NCBI RefSeq assembly: GCF_014174495.1
Contig: NZ_JACJHR010000005.1
Coordinates: 1-64,000, forward strand
Direction: 5' to 3'
Length of the DNA stretch: 64,000 bases
DNA from: Amycolatopsis echigonensis
Lineage (GTDB): Bacteria > Actinomycetota > Actinomycetes > Mycobacteriales > Pseudonocardiaceae
The position numbers and the translations under genes are program-made. This document shows positions 1-8,875 of the stretch, piece after piece (the stretch's first letter is position 1; each line of letters opens with the position of its first letter). The notes under the pieces were generated by a model. The model made no database searches, was not told the DNA's origin, and saw only the letters and a program-made list of their open reading frames with translations.

Positions 1-164
1 TAGCCGCCCGCGAGCAGCCCCGCACCGCCCGCGGCAGCGGCCGCGATCACGAGCCGCGGGGTGGTCGGGCCGCCCGCCATGGGAGCGGCTACGACCGGGG
101 CCGCAAGCCCCAGAGCCGAAATCACCTCGGCCACCAGTCCTCCTGGATCGTTGAAGTCGGTCAT
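1..164 (-). CDS. Nitronate monooxygenase, N-terminal part (runs off window)
   Basis: Only the first ~54 codons are present; the gene continues beyond base 1. The visible peptide contains APVVAAPMAGGPTTPRLV followed by an alanine/glycine-rich helix and GLLAGGY. This is the characteristic first strand and FMN-site start of 2-nitropropane dioxygenase/nitronate monooxygenase TIM barrels, which oxidise nitronates with FMN. Two starts compete. An ATG at 164 has a weak GGGGTGG upstream. An in-frame GTG at 134 has a strong AGGAGG four bases before it and gives a protein starting directly at the barrel. The family assignment is good; the function of this paralogue is not further resolved. Confidence 0.75.
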   Translation of the reverse strand, partial: MTDFNDPGGLVAEVISALGLAAPVVAAPMAGGPTTPRLVIAAAAAGGAGLLAGG

Positions 165-505
165 CGCCCACCCCGTTAACCGAAGGCGGCGCGGGGAAAT
201 TCCGCGTGAGACCGGGTTGTCAGCGTCCAGTCGAAGCGCGGCCTTCGTGTCGAGACTGCGCGCCCTCTCGATCTCGGTGGCCTAGCCGGCGAACAAGAAC
301 CGCCAATGCTGTTTGGCCGCCACGGGTTTGCCGGACGCCTGCCAGCTGCTCAGATGTTGTTGCGGCACAGTGGAGAAATCGACACCAGCACACACTTTTC
401 CGGCACGCCAACGATTCGGCCAAAACCAATCACCAGCGCACCACAAAGCCCGATGCCGCAACCCCGTCGTCGGCTCGCCCGCACCCAGAGGCCGCCGGGG
501 ACGCG
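165..505. other. Intergenic stretch without a recognisable gene
   Basis: About 340 bases separate the divergently reading end of the nitronate monooxygenase start and the TetR stop. On the minus strand an open stretch of about 60 codons ends at 282 (peptide ending in KQHWRFLFAG), but it has no start, ribosome site or family resemblance that I can recognise. No hairpin terminator stands out. Confidence 0.4.
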
Positions 506-1084
506 TCAGGACGGGCGGCCGTCGATCGCCCGGCGGAAGAGCGCCTCGATCTCGTCGCGGGTGGGACGCGGATCTGCCAGGGCCGCCTGCATGAGCAATC
601 CGCAGAACAATCCGGCCAGGAGGCGGCCGGTTAGCGGATCGGTGCGCAAACCGTACAACTCGGTCAATGCCTCGTCCCAGGCGGCGCTTGCCTTGCGCAG
701 CCGAGGGCGGTGCAAGGCGGCGACGTAGAGGTCGTACTCCACCACCGTCGCCCGGTACTGCTCGTTCACGTACCCCATGACCAGATCGGCGAGCGCCGCG
801 GCGAAGTCGGCGTCGGGAGGAAGAGCGGCTTCCCATTCCTTCAGCGCCTGCACGTTCTTCTCCGCGGCCTCGTGCAGAGCGACTTCCAGCAGGTCGTCCA
901 GCGTCGCGAAGTGGTAGGTCGTCGAACCGAGCGGCACGCCCGCGGCGGTCGCCACCGCCCGGTGGGTCAGCCCATCGATGCCGCGCTGGGCGACCACCTC
1001 GATCGCCGCCTTGGCGATCCGCGCCCGCCGTTCCGGATCGTTCGGGCCGCGGCGCCGGGTCGCGGTGGGTTCGCTCTTCGCCAT
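506..1084 (-). CDS. TetR-family regulator of the betaine operon (BetI-like position)
   Basis: 192-residue TetR-type repressor. The N-terminal helix-turn-helix is clear at residues ~15-60 (RRARIAKAAIEVVAQRG, then GLTHRAVATAAGVPLGSTTYHF). The rest is the helical ligand-binding part. The ATG at 1084 has AAGGAG eight bases upstream; an upstream extension of nine codons has no ribosome site. It is divergent from betB with 92 bases between them, and that gap carries a GTACA-AA-TGTAC palindrome. It probably represses the choline/betaine genes, as BetI does elsewhere, but the ligand is inferred from position only. Confidence 0.85.
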   Translation of the reverse strand: MAKSEPTATRRRGPNDPERRARIAKAAIEVVAQRGIDGLTHRAVATAAGVPLGSTTYHFATLDDLLEVALHEAAEKNVQALKEWEAALPPDADFAAALADLVMGYVNEQYRATVVEYDLYVAALHRPRLRKASAAWDEALTELYGLRTDPLTGRLLAGLFCGLLMQAALADPRPTRDEIEALFRRAIDGRPS

Positions 1085-1117
1085 CGAATCTCCTTGTGGA
1101 CATCCGTACACACTTCG

Positions 1118-1131
1118 CGTACAAATGTACG
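1118..1131. promoter_or_regulatory. Palindromic operator between TetR gene and betB
   Basis: CGTACAAATGTACG is a perfect dyad apart from its two central bases. Further GTAC cores lie at 1106-1109 and 1119-1122. It sits in the divergent promoter region of the TetR gene and betB, so it is the best candidate binding site for that TetR protein (inference). Confidence 0.5.
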
Positions 1132-1176
1132 CACTCTTGACGCGCAGCCGCCACTACCTATCCGGGGAGGGGCCGC

Positions 1177-2643
1177 ATGAAAGACCTCTACATCGACGGC
1201 ATCTGGCTGGACGCCTCCGCCGGGACACGCTCTGAGGTGCTGAATCCCGCCACCGGCGAGGTTCTCGCCACCGTCGCCGAAGCCGGGCCCGAAGAGGTCG
1301 GCGCCGCGGTCGAAGCCGCGAGACGGGCGTTCGACGACGGCCCGTGGCGTCGCACGACAGCGGCCGAGCGCGGCCAGCTCCTGCGCAAAACGGCCGATCT
1401 GCTGGTCCGCGACCGCGAGGAGCTCGCCCGCACCGAATGCCTCGACACCGGCAAGACGCTGGGCGAAGGCCGCATCGACGTCGACGACGTGACTAACGTG
1501 TTCCGGTACTACGCCGATCTCGCCGACAAGAACGCCGGCCGGATGGTCGACGCCGGCAGCGCGACCGTGGTCAGCCGGATCGTGCACGAACCGGTCGGCG
1601 TCTGCGCCCTGATCGCGCCGTGGAACTATCCGCTGCTCCAAATGTCCTGGAAGATCGCGCCCGCGCTGGCCGCGGGCAACACCGCGGTGCTCAAGCCCAG
1701 CGAGGTCACCCCGCTGACCACGATCAAGCTGGTCGCGCTCCTCGCCGAGGCGGGCGTGCCCGACGGCGTGGTGAACCTGCTGCTCGGCGACGGCCGGGTC
1801 GGCGCGGCGATGGTCGAGCACCCGGGCGTCGACCTCGTCTCGTTCACCGGCGGCTACGCCACCGGCGAGAAGATCATGACCGCGGCCGCGAAGGGCGTCC
1901 GGCGCGTCGCTCTCGAGCTGGGCGGCAAGAACCCGAACGTGGTTTTCGCCGACGCCGACTACGAAACCGCGCTCGACTACGCGCTGACCGCCGCGTTCGT
2001 CCATTCCGGACAGGTGTGCTCGGCGGGCGCGCGGCTGATCGTCCAGGACGGGATCCACGACCGGTTCGTCGCGGATCTCGCCGCGCGCGCCGACCGGATC
2101 CGGGTCGGCGACGGCCTCGACCCGGCCACCGAAACCGGTCCGCTCGTCTCGGCCCGGCACCGGGAGAAGGTCGAGGCGTACATCCGCGGCGCCGTCGAAG
2201 CGGGCGCCACGCTGCGCGCCGGCGGACGACGCCCCGAGGAACCCGCGCTGCGCAACGGGTTCTTCCTGCGGCCGACCGTGTTTTCCGGCTGCACCAGGGA
2301 CATGGCGATCGTCCGGGAGGAGGTCTTCGGACCGGTCGTCACCGTCGAGCGGTTCGCCGAAGAGGCCGACGCGATCGCGTTGGCCAACGACACCGAATAC
2401 GGGCTCGCCGGTGCCGTGTGGACGTCGGACGCGTCCCGCGCCCAGCGAGTCGCCGCGGCCCTGCGCCACGGCACCGTGTGGATCAACGATTACCACCCCT
2501 ACCTGCCGCAGGCGGAGTGGGGCGGATTCGGCCGGTCCGGCATCGGCCGCGAGCTCGGACCGTCCGGGCTCGCGGAGTACCAGGAAAGCAAACACGTCTA
2601 CCAGAACATCGATCCCGCTCCGCAGCACTGGTTCAAGGGCTGA
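1177..2643 (+). CDS. betB: Betaine-aldehyde dehydrogenase
   Basis: 488-residue aldehyde dehydrogenase that oxidises betaine aldehyde to glycine betaine with NAD(P)+. The general-base glutamate lies in ELGGKNPN (residue 247) and the catalytic cysteine in GQVCSAG (residue 281). The cofactor-binding APWNYPLLQ and KPSEVTPLT segments are intact. The C-terminus (WINDYHPYLPQAEWGGFGRSG...ESKHVY) is typical of BetB rather than of a general ALDH. GGGGAGGGG precedes the ATG. It is the first gene of a co-directional operon with the permease and choline dehydrogenase, and the two enzymes form the complete choline-to-betaine route for osmoprotection or nitrogen supply. Confidence 0.92.
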   Translation: MKDLYIDGIWLDASAGTRSEVLNPATGEVLATVAEAGPEEVGAAVEAARRAFDDGPWRRTTAAERGQLLRKTADLLVRDREELARTECLDTGKTLGEGRIDVDDVTNVFRYYADLADKNAGRMVDAGSATVVSRIVHEPVGVCALIAPWNYPLLQMSWKIAPALAAGNTAVLKPSEVTPLTTIKLVALLAEAGVPDGVVNLLLGDGRVGAAMVEHPGVDLVSFTGGYATGEKIMTAAAKGVRRVALELGGKNPNVVFADADYETALDYALTAAFVHSGQVCSAGARLIVQDGIHDRFVADLAARADRIRVGDGLDPATETGPLVSARHREKVEAYIRGAVEAGATLRAGGRRPEEPALRNGFFLRPTVFSGCTRDMAIVREEVFGPVVTVERFAEEADAIALANDTEYGLAGAVWTSDASRAQRVAAALRHGTVWINDYHPYLPQAEWGGFGRSGIGRELGPSGLAEYQESKHVYQNIDPAPQHWFKG

Positions 2644-2678
2644 TTTCCCTTGTCCCCCACCACGTGAGGACGCACCCG

Positions 2679-4247
2679 ATGACCCTAGACTCCCAACCGG
2701 CGGGCGGGGGGCCCGCCGCCGACGACAGCACCGAGCTCGCCAAGTTCGGCTACCGCCAGGAGCTCGAGCGCTCGCTCGGCTCGTTCTCCAGCTTCGCCGC
2801 CGGGTTCAGCTACATCTCCATCCTGACCGGCGTGTTCCAGCTGTTCTTCTTCGGCTTCGCCTCCGGAGGCCCGGCCTTCATCTGGACCTGGCCGCTGGTC
2901 TTCCTCGGCCAGCTCGCCGTCGCCCTGTGCTTCGCCGAACTGGCGGGCCAGTTCCCGCTCGCCGGCTCGGTGTACCAGTGGGCCAAGCAGATCGCGAAAC
3001 CCGCGACCTCGTGGCTGGCCGGCTGGATCATGATCATCGGCGCGATCGTGACGGCGGCCGCGGTCGCGGTGGCCTACCAGATCATCCTGCCGCAGGTCAC
3101 GACCGCGTTCGAGATCGTCGGCAGCGACTCCGACGCCGGCCAGACCTCGACGCCGGGCGGCGCGGAGAACGCGATCATCCTGGCGCTGGTGCTGGTCGTG
3201 TTCGCCACCATCGTGAACATCATCGGCGTCAAGCTGATGGCGAAGATCAACAACTTCGGCGTCGCGGTGGAACTCGGCGCGAGCCTGCTGCTCGTGATCG
3301 CGCTCGTCGTCCACCTCAAGCGCGGCCCCGGCCTCGTCTTCGACACGCACGGCACCGAGAGCGGGCATTCGTGGGGCTACTTCGGGGCATTCCTCGTGGC
3401 GTCCCTGATGAGCGCATACGTCTTCTACGGCTTCGACACCGCTGGGTCGCTGGCCGAGGAGACGACGCAGCCGCGGCGGCACGCGCCGCGGGCGATCCTG
3501 CGGGCGCTCACCGCGGCCTTCATCGTCGGCGGGCTGATCATGCTGTTCGGCATGATGGCGGTCGGCAATCTGAACGCGCAGGAGCTGACCACCTCGGGCA
3601 TGCCGTACCTGCTGAAGAGCACCCTCGGCGAAGGGCTCGGCGATGCTTTCCTGATCTGCTCCGCGATCGCGATCACCGTGTGCTGCCTGGCCGTGCAGAC
3701 CGCGGCCATCCGGATGAGCTGGGCGATGGCCCGCGACGGCCGGCTGCCGTTCAGCCGCGCGATGGCGAAGGTGTCGCCGCGGTCGAAGACGCCGGTGCTG
3801 CCCGCGCTGCTCACCGGCGGCCTCACGGTCGTGGTGCTGCTGATCAACCTGGGCAACCAGCGGGCGTTCTTCATCCTCACCTCGACCGCGATCGTCCTGT
3901 TCTACATCCCGTACCTGATGGTCACCGGCCCGATGCTGGTGCGCCGCCTGCGCGGGCACTGGCCGACGCCCGAGCACGGCCCGTACTTCAAGCTCGGCCG
4001 CTGGGGCACCGTGGTGAACCTGGTGGCGGTGCTCTACGGCGCCGCGATGACCGTCAACCTCATCTGGCCGCGGCCGGAGGTCTACGGCAGCGACCACTGG
4101 TACTTCCAGTGGGGCGCGGTAATCGTCACCGGGCTGATCGTCGTCATCGGCGCGATCATGCTCTACGTCCGGCGCCGCACCTGGGGTTCCGCGCACACCA
4201 GTCCCGAGCACCTGCCCGCAGACACCCCGGACACGCTGCCCGGCTGA
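2679..4247 (+). CDS. APC-family permease, probable choline/amine importer
   Basis: 522-residue integral membrane protein of the amino acid-polyamine-organocation superfamily. It has about 12 hydrophobic helices and the family signatures ERSLGSFSSFAAGFSYISI and ELAGQFPLAGSVYQWAKQI near the N-terminus. The general type is that of the GABA/choline permeases (Uga4/Hnm1-like). It lies between betB and betA, ten bases before the betA start, so choline or a related quaternary amine is the likely substrate. That is inference from context; the family also carries GABA and other amino acids. The ATG at 2679 follows GAGGACGCACCC. Confidence 0.85.
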   Translation: MTLDSQPAGGGPAADDSTELAKFGYRQELERSLGSFSSFAAGFSYISILTGVFQLFFFGFASGGPAFIWTWPLVFLGQLAVALCFAELAGQFPLAGSVYQWAKQIAKPATSWLAGWIMIIGAIVTAAAVAVAYQIILPQVTTAFEIVGSDSDAGQTSTPGGAENAIILALVLVVFATIVNIIGVKLMAKINNFGVAVELGASLLLVIALVVHLKRGPGLVFDTHGTESGHSWGYFGAFLVASLMSAYVFYGFDTAGSLAEETTQPRRHAPRAILRALTAAFIVGGLIMLFGMMAVGNLNAQELTTSGMPYLLKSTLGEGLGDAFLICSAIAITVCCLAVQTAAIRMSWAMARDGRLPFSRAMAKVSPRSKTPVLPALLTGGLTVVVLLINLGNQRAFFILTSTAIVLFYIPYLMVTGPMLVRRLRGHWPTPEHGPYFKLGRWGTVVNLVAVLYGAAMTVNLIWPRPEVYGSDHWYFQWGAVIVTGLIVVIGAIMLYVRRRTWGSAHTSPEHLPADTPDTLPG

Positions 4248-4256
4248 GGAGGACGC

Positions 4257-5924
4257 ATGAGTTCCGAAACCTACGACTTCGTCATCGTCGGCGGCGGCTC
4301 CGCGGGCTGCGCGCTCGCGAACCGGCTGTCCGCCGACCCCGGCAACAAGGTGCTGGTCCTGGAGGCCGGGCGGGCGGACTACCCGTGGGACGTCTTCATC
4401 CACATGCCGGCCGCCCTGACGTTCCCGATCGGGTCGAAGTTCTACGACTGGGGCTACCGCAGCGAACCGGAGCCGCACCTGAACCGCCGCCGCGTCTACC
4501 ACGCGCGCGGCAAGGTGCTCGGCGGATCCTCCAGCATCAACGGGATGATCTTCCAGCGCGGCAATCCGATGGACTACGAACGCTGGGCCGCCGATCCCGG
4601 AATGTCCACTTGGGACTACGCGCACTGCCTGCCGTACTTCCAGCGCATGGAAAACTGTCTCGCCGACCCGCCGGACGGGAAGTGGCGCGGCCACGACGGC
4701 CCGCTGGAGCTGGAGCGCGGACCGGCGACGAACCCGTTGTTCTCCGCCTTCTTCGACGCCGCCGAGCAAGCGGGCTACCCGCGCACCGACGACGTCAACG
4801 GCTACCGGCAGGAAGGCTTCGCGCCCTTCGACCGGAACGTCCGAAAAGGACGGAGGCTGTCCGCCGCACGGGCTTACCTGCACCCGGTGGAGAACCGGCC
4901 CAACCTCACGGTGAAGACGCACGCGTTCGTGTCGCAGATCCTCTTCGACGGCAACCGCGCGATCGGCGTCGAGTACGCGCAGGGCCGCGGCGTGCCGGGC
5001 GAGGTGTACGGCAAGGAGATCATCCTGTGCGGCGGCGCGATCAACACGCCGCAACTGCTGCAGCTCTCCGGCGTCGGAAACGCGGCGGAGCTGGAGAAAC
5101 TCGGCATCGACGTCGTGCGGGACCTGCCCGGCGTCGGCGAGAACCTGCAGGACCACTTGGAGGTGTACATCCAGTACGCCTGCAAGCAGCCGGTGTCGAT
5201 GCAGCCGTCGCTGGCCAAGTGGAAGCGTCCCTACATCGGCGCGCAATGGCTGTTCCTGCGGTCCGGTCCCGCCGCGACCAACCACTTCGAGGGCGGCGGC
5301 TTCGTCCGCTCGAACGACGAAGTGGCGTACCCGAACCTGATGTTCCACTTCCTGCCGGTGGCGATCCGCTACGACGGTTCGGCGCCCACCGAAGGGCACG
5401 GCTACCAGGTGCACGTCGGACCGATGTACGCCGACACCCGCGGGTCGGTGAAGATCACCTCCACCGACCCGCGGCAGCACCCGGCGATCAAGTTCAACTA
5501 CCTGTCCACGGAAAACGATCGGCGCGAATGGGTCGAGGCGGTGCGGGTGGCCCGGAAGATCCTCAACCAGCCCGCGCTGGACCCGTACAACGGCGGGGAG
5601 ATCTCCCCCGGTCCGTCGGTCGAGACGGACGAGGAGATCCTGGACTGGGTCGCCAAGGACGCCGAAACCGCCCTGCACCCCTCGTGCACGGCCAAGATGG
5701 GCGTGGACGAGAAGTCCGTGGTCGACCCGCAGACCATGCGGGTGCACGGCACCGAAGGCCTGCGCGTGGTCGACGCGTCGGTCATGCCCTACATCACCAA
5801 CGGCAACATCTACGCCCCGGTGATGATGACCGCCGAGAAGGCCGCCGACCTGATCCTCGGCAACACGCCGCTGGCTCCGATCAAGCTGCCGTTCTACCGG
5901 CACGGGGACAAGGCCGCGAAGTAG
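4257..5924 (+). CDS. betA: Choline dehydrogenase (GMC oxidoreductase)
   Basis: 555-residue FAD flavoprotein of the glucose-methanol-choline family; oxidises choline to betaine aldehyde. The FAD Rossmann motif [16 protein letters not shown] is at residues ~8-22. The GMC signature [20 protein letters not shown] is intact. The catalytic His lies in [10 protein letters not shown] (~474) and the Asn in [10 protein letters not shown] (~517). The sequence [10 protein letters not shown]...[14 protein letters not shown] matches bacterial BetA closely. TGAGGAGGACGCATG joins it to the permease stop, so translation is coupled. It is the last gene of the operon; a long hairpin follows. Confidence 0.92.
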   Translation: MSSETYDFVIVGGGSAGCALANRLSADPGNKVLVLEAGRADYPWDVFIHMPAALTFPIGSKFYDWGYRSEPEPHLNRRRVYHARGKVLGGSSSINGMIFQRGNPMDYERWAADPGMSTWDYAHCLPYFQRMENCLADPPDGKWRGHDGPLELERGPATNPLFSAFFDAAEQAGYPRTDDVNGYRQEGFAPFDRNVRKGRRLSAARAYLHPVENRPNLTVKTHAFVSQILFDGNRAIGVEYAQGRGVPGEVYGKEIILCGGAINTPQLLQLSGVGNAAELEKLGIDVVRDLPGVGENLQDHLEVYIQYACKQPVSMQPSLAKWKRPYIGAQWLFLRSGPAATNHFEGGGFVRSNDEVAYPNLMFHFLPVAIRYDGSAPTEGHGYQVHVGPMYADTRGSVKITSTDPRQHPAIKFNYLSTENDRREWVEAVRVARKILNQPALDPYNGGEISPGPSVETDEEILDWVAKDAETALHPSCTAKMGVDEKSVVDPQTMRVHGTEGLRVVDASVMPYITNGNIYAPVMMTAEKAADLILGNTPLAPIKLPFYRHGDKAAK

Positions 5925-5932
5925 CTCCGGAA

Positions 5933-5973
5933 GCCGAAGGCCCGTGCAGCCATTCCCGGCACGGGCCTTCGGC
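5933..5973. terminator. Perfect 15-bp hairpin after betA
   Basis: GCCGAAGGCCCGTGC (5933-5947) pairs perfectly with 5959-5973 across an 11-base loop, nine bases after the betA stop. No T-tract follows, as is common for actinobacterial terminators. Confidence 0.8.
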
Positions 5974-6265
5974 GCGTCCCGGGCCCGCAATGCGATCAAC
6001 CGCGCGGGCGCGCGTCGGCGAGGTTCGCGAAAGCGTGGGGCGGACGCGCGGTTATGGATCACCGAGGCCGCAGTCGCTGACGCGGTTGGTCGGGCTCGGG
6101 GCCGCCAGCTTGCCGGAAGTCCTGCTCGTTGTCCGATTCGGACTCTCGTAATTCCGGCCTCTCGGTGTTCGTCACCGCGAACTGGGCCGCGTTCTCAGGC
6201 AGTTGCACCGAGCACCGATGAGTTTCGCGCCGCCATCTCCTCTGTATTGGCAGGAGGTGGTCATC

Positions 6266-7099
6266 ATGGCCGAACCGGTCTTTGTCCGGGACCAAGCGCG
6301 CGACGATCAGGCAGGCGGGCGCGAGCAAGCGTTGATCGATGAGGGGGCATCGAAGCAGCGGCTGACCACGGCGGTGGTCACGGGCGCCAGCCGCGGTTTC
6401 GGGTCGGCGATCGCGGCCGCGCTCGTCGACCAAGGGCATCGGGTCGTCGGCGTCGCGCGCACCGGCGAGGCCTTGGCGGACCTGCGCCGGGAATTGGGCG
6501 CCAGGTTCGTCCCCGTGGTCGCCGACGCGACCGACGCGGAGACCGCCCGCACCGTGATCGCGCAACACCGACCCGCGCTGCTCGTGCTCAACGCCGGAGC
6601 CACGCCCGCCACCGGTCCGGTGCACGAACAATCGTGGGAGTCGTTCAGCCGCAACTGGAACGTCGACACTCAACACGCTTTCCACTGGATCCGAGCGGCG
6701 CTGCGGCTCCCCCTGGCTCCGGACAGTCTGGTGGTGGCGATGTCCAGCGGCGCCGCGCTGCGCGGATCGCCGCTGAGCGGCGGATACGCGGGTGCGAAGG
6801 CGATGATCCGATTCCTCGTCTCCTACGCCGCGGATGAATCCCGCCGCGCCGCGCTCGGCATCCGCTTCGCCACCGTTCTGCCACAGCTCACGCCCGCCAC
6901 CGATCTCGGCGCGGCCGGCGTCGCGGCCTACGCCGAGCGGCAGGGAATCGACCCGGCCACGTTCTCGTCGGCCCTCGAGCCACTGCTCACGCCCGCCGTC
7001 GTCGGCGCCGAGATCGCACGGTTGTGCGGTGATGCCGGCAACCGGGACGAACTGCGGGAATACCAGCTCACTGGCCACGGACTTCGCGCGCTCGCGTGA
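6266..7099 (+). CDS. Short-chain dehydrogenase/reductase
   Basis: 277-residue SDR with an N-terminal extension of about 30 residues before the NAD(P) site. The dinucleotide motif TGASRGFG is at 39-46, the NAG motif is present (LNAGATPATG), and the catalytic tetrad looks intact: SSGAAL serine and Tyr174-x3-Lys178 (GYAGAKA). The ATG at 6266 has GGAGGT eight bases upstream; a longer reading frame upstream has no ribosome site. It nearly overlaps the next SDR gene. The substrate cannot be told. Confidence 0.82.
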   Translation: MAEPVFVRDQARDDQAGGREQALIDEGASKQRLTTAVVTGASRGFGSAIAAALVDQGHRVVGVARTGEALADLRRELGARFVPVVADATDAETARTVIAQHRPALLVLNAGATPATGPVHEQSWESFSRNWNVDTQHAFHWIRAALRLPLAPDSLVVAMSSGAALRGSPLSGGYAGAKAMIRFLVSYAADESRRAALGIRFATVLPQLTPATDLGAAGVAAYAERQGIDPATFSSALEPLLTPAVVGAEIARLCGDAGNRDELREYQLTGHGLRALA

Positions 7100-7119
7100 A
7101 CAACCAGGAAGAGAAGAAT

Positions 7120-7911
7120 ATGTTGCTGGAGAACAAGGTTGTCGTCGTCTACGGCGCGGGCGGATCGGTCGGCGGAGCGGTCGCCCGCGCATTCGCCCAT
7201 GAAGGCGCCAGGGTCTTCATGACCGGGCGGAATGCCGACAACGTCAACGCTGTCGCCAAGGAAATCGCCGCCGAGGGCGGGGCCGTCGAGACCGCCGTGG
7301 TCGACGCACTGGACGAGAAATCCGTCACCGGCCATCTCGATGCCGTGGTCGCGGACGCCGGCGGTATCGACGTGTCGTTCAACGCCACCGGGATCTCACC
7401 GGCGGGACTGCAGGGAATTCTGTTCACCGACCTGCCGGTCGACAGTTTCCTTCTTCCGATCACGACCTACGCACGGTCTCACTTCGTGACCGCGAAATCC
7501 GCTGCACGGCACATGATTCCCCGGGGTTCGGGGGTGATCATGATGAACACTCCCGAGCCCGCCCGCATCGGCGCGCCCCTGGTCGGCGGCATGAGCGTCG
7601 GCTGGGCGGCGATGGAGGGCCTCAACCGCGCGCTGTCGGCCGAATGGGCTCAGTACGGTGTCCGCTCGATCTGCCTGCGCACCACGGGCATGCTCGAGAC
7701 ACCGATCGTCCACACCGTGTACGGGCTGCACGCCGACGCGCTCGGCATGGACAAAGACCAACTGACCGCAGGCGCCGCCCAGATGACCCATCGCAAACAG
7801 CTCACCGGGCTCGCCGAACTCGCGTCGGCCGCGGTACTGCTCGCGTCCGACCGGGCGTCCGCGATGACCGGAACCGTAGCCAACCTCACCGGCGGAGTCA
7901 TCGTCGACTGA
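7120..7911 (+). CDS. SDR-fold protein without the catalytic Tyr/Lys
   Basis: 263-residue Rossmann protein with a glycine motif VYGAGGSVGGAVARAF at the start, so it probably binds a nucleotide. Where active SDRs have YxxxK, the aligned segment reads MSVGWAAMEGLNRAL, which puts Met in place of Tyr and Trp in place of Lys. The catalytic Ser strand reads MMNTPEPA. It may therefore not be a dehydrogenase. The ATG at 7120 follows AGGAAGAGAAG; a GTG at 7096 overlapping the previous stop is an alternative. It follows a normal SDR in the same operon, so the two could form a heteromer (inference). Confidence 0.75.
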   Translation: MLLENKVVVVYGAGGSVGGAVARAFAHEGARVFMTGRNADNVNAVAKEIAAEGGAVETAVVDALDEKSVTGHLDAVVADAGGIDVSFNATGISPAGLQGILFTDLPVDSFLLPITTYARSHFVTAKSAARHMIPRGSGVIMMNTPEPARIGAPLVGGMSVGWAAMEGLNRALSAEWAQYGVRSICLRTTGMLETPIVHTVYGLHADALGMDKDQLTAGAAQMTHRKQLTGLAELASAAVLLASDRASAMTGTVANLTGGVIVD

Positions 7912-7979
7912 CCCACGACCGCCCCCCGGCCACCACACATCGAAGGGCGGCCGGGGCAACCGAATACAGGAGCCGAGCA

Positions 7980-8684
7980 GTGAACGATCTACTCGCGACC
8001 GCGGTCGCCGCGCACGGCGGTGCGGCCCGGTGGAACAGCATCCGGGCGATCACCGTCGACGCCACCATCGGCGGGGCCTTCTGGCAGATCAAAGGACAAG
8101 ACATGGGGGACGTCCGCTTCGAGGTCGACACCACCCGCCAGCGGCTGACGATGGACTTTCTCGGCCGGGACCGGCGCTCGCTGTTCGAGCCCAACCGGGT
8201 CGTCCTCCAGCACGCCGACGGCACGATCGCCGACGTGCGCGACGACCCGGAGCGGTCGTTCGCCGGCCACGAGTTCCAGACGCCGTGGGACGACCTGCAT
8301 CTGGCGTACTTCACCGGGGAAGCCTTGTGGACGTACCTCAACGCCCCGTTCCTGTTCACGTGGCCGGGGTTCGTCTGCGAAGAGATCGCGCCCGTCAAGG
8401 CCGACGGCGAAACCTGGCGGCGGTTGAACGTGAAGTTTCCCGACCACATCAAGAGCCACACCCGCGAGCAGGTGTTCTGCTTCGGCCCGGACGGCCTGCT
8501 GCGCCGCCACGACTTCACCATCGACATCGTCGACCCGGCCACCGAGTCGCACCTTTACGCCGCCGACTACCGCGACATCGACGGCATCGTCATCCCGGCC
8601 GCCCGGCGGGCCTACACCACCGCGGGCGACGACCAGCTCGTCTTGGTCTCCATCGACATGGCTGACATCGCCGTGTCGCGATGA
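7980..8684 (+). CDS. Uncharacterised protein, 234 residues
   Basis: Starts with GTG at 7980 after CAGGAGCC. The sequence is rich in short beta strands, with aromatic residues such as EFQTPWDDLHLAYF and NAPFLFTWPGFVCEE, and has no signal peptide or membrane helix. The pattern (IKGQDMGDVRFEVDTTRQRLTMDF, then LLRRHDFTIDIV...YAADYR) recalls the curved beta sheet of LolA/LppX-like proteins, but I cannot name a family. It lies in line with the two SDR genes, 68 bases downstream, and its stop overlaps the start of a DUF899 stub. Confidence 0.65.
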   Translation: MNDLLATAVAAHGGAARWNSIRAITVDATIGGAFWQIKGQDMGDVRFEVDTTRQRLTMDFLGRDRRSLFEPNRVVLQHADGTIADVRDDPERSFAGHEFQTPWDDLHLAYFTGEALWTYLNAPFLFTWPGFVCEEIAPVKADGETWRRLNVKFPDHIKSHTREQVFCFGPDGLLRRHDFTIDIVDPATESHLYAADYRDIDGIVIPAARRAYTTAGDDQLVLVSIDMADIAVSR

Positions 8685-8785
8685 ACAACACCCGCCGAGC
8701 CCCGGCCGTCTCGCCAGCGGAATGGGAGGCCGCGCGCTTGCGGCTGTTGGCGCGCGACACCACGCACCGCGATACTCGCGGCTGA
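8681..8785 (+). pseudogene. DUF899 (thioredoxin-like) remnant, first 34 codons only
   Basis: The ATG overlaps the previous stop (ATGA), and the short frame encodes PAVSPAEWEAARLRLLARD before a stop at 8783-8785. Members of the DUF899/'thioredoxin family' group start with almost this segment (VVSxEEWLAARxxLLxKEKE) and then run to about 240 residues. The rest is missing; the sigma factor follows directly. I read it as the stump of a deleted gene, although a short expressed peptide cannot be excluded. Confidence 0.5.
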
Positions 8786-8875
8786 ACCGACACGATGAAT
8801 ACGGGCCGGCCGAGGGCGGCCGGCGACCCGGTCGCCGTCCACCCGAAGCGCGCCCGACTCCAGGATCGGCGGATC

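Noticed and set aside
2685..6062. Very long minus-strand open frame opposite the permease and betA
   Set aside because: Antisense shadow caused by high GC third positions; the plus-strand proteins are complete and well recognised.
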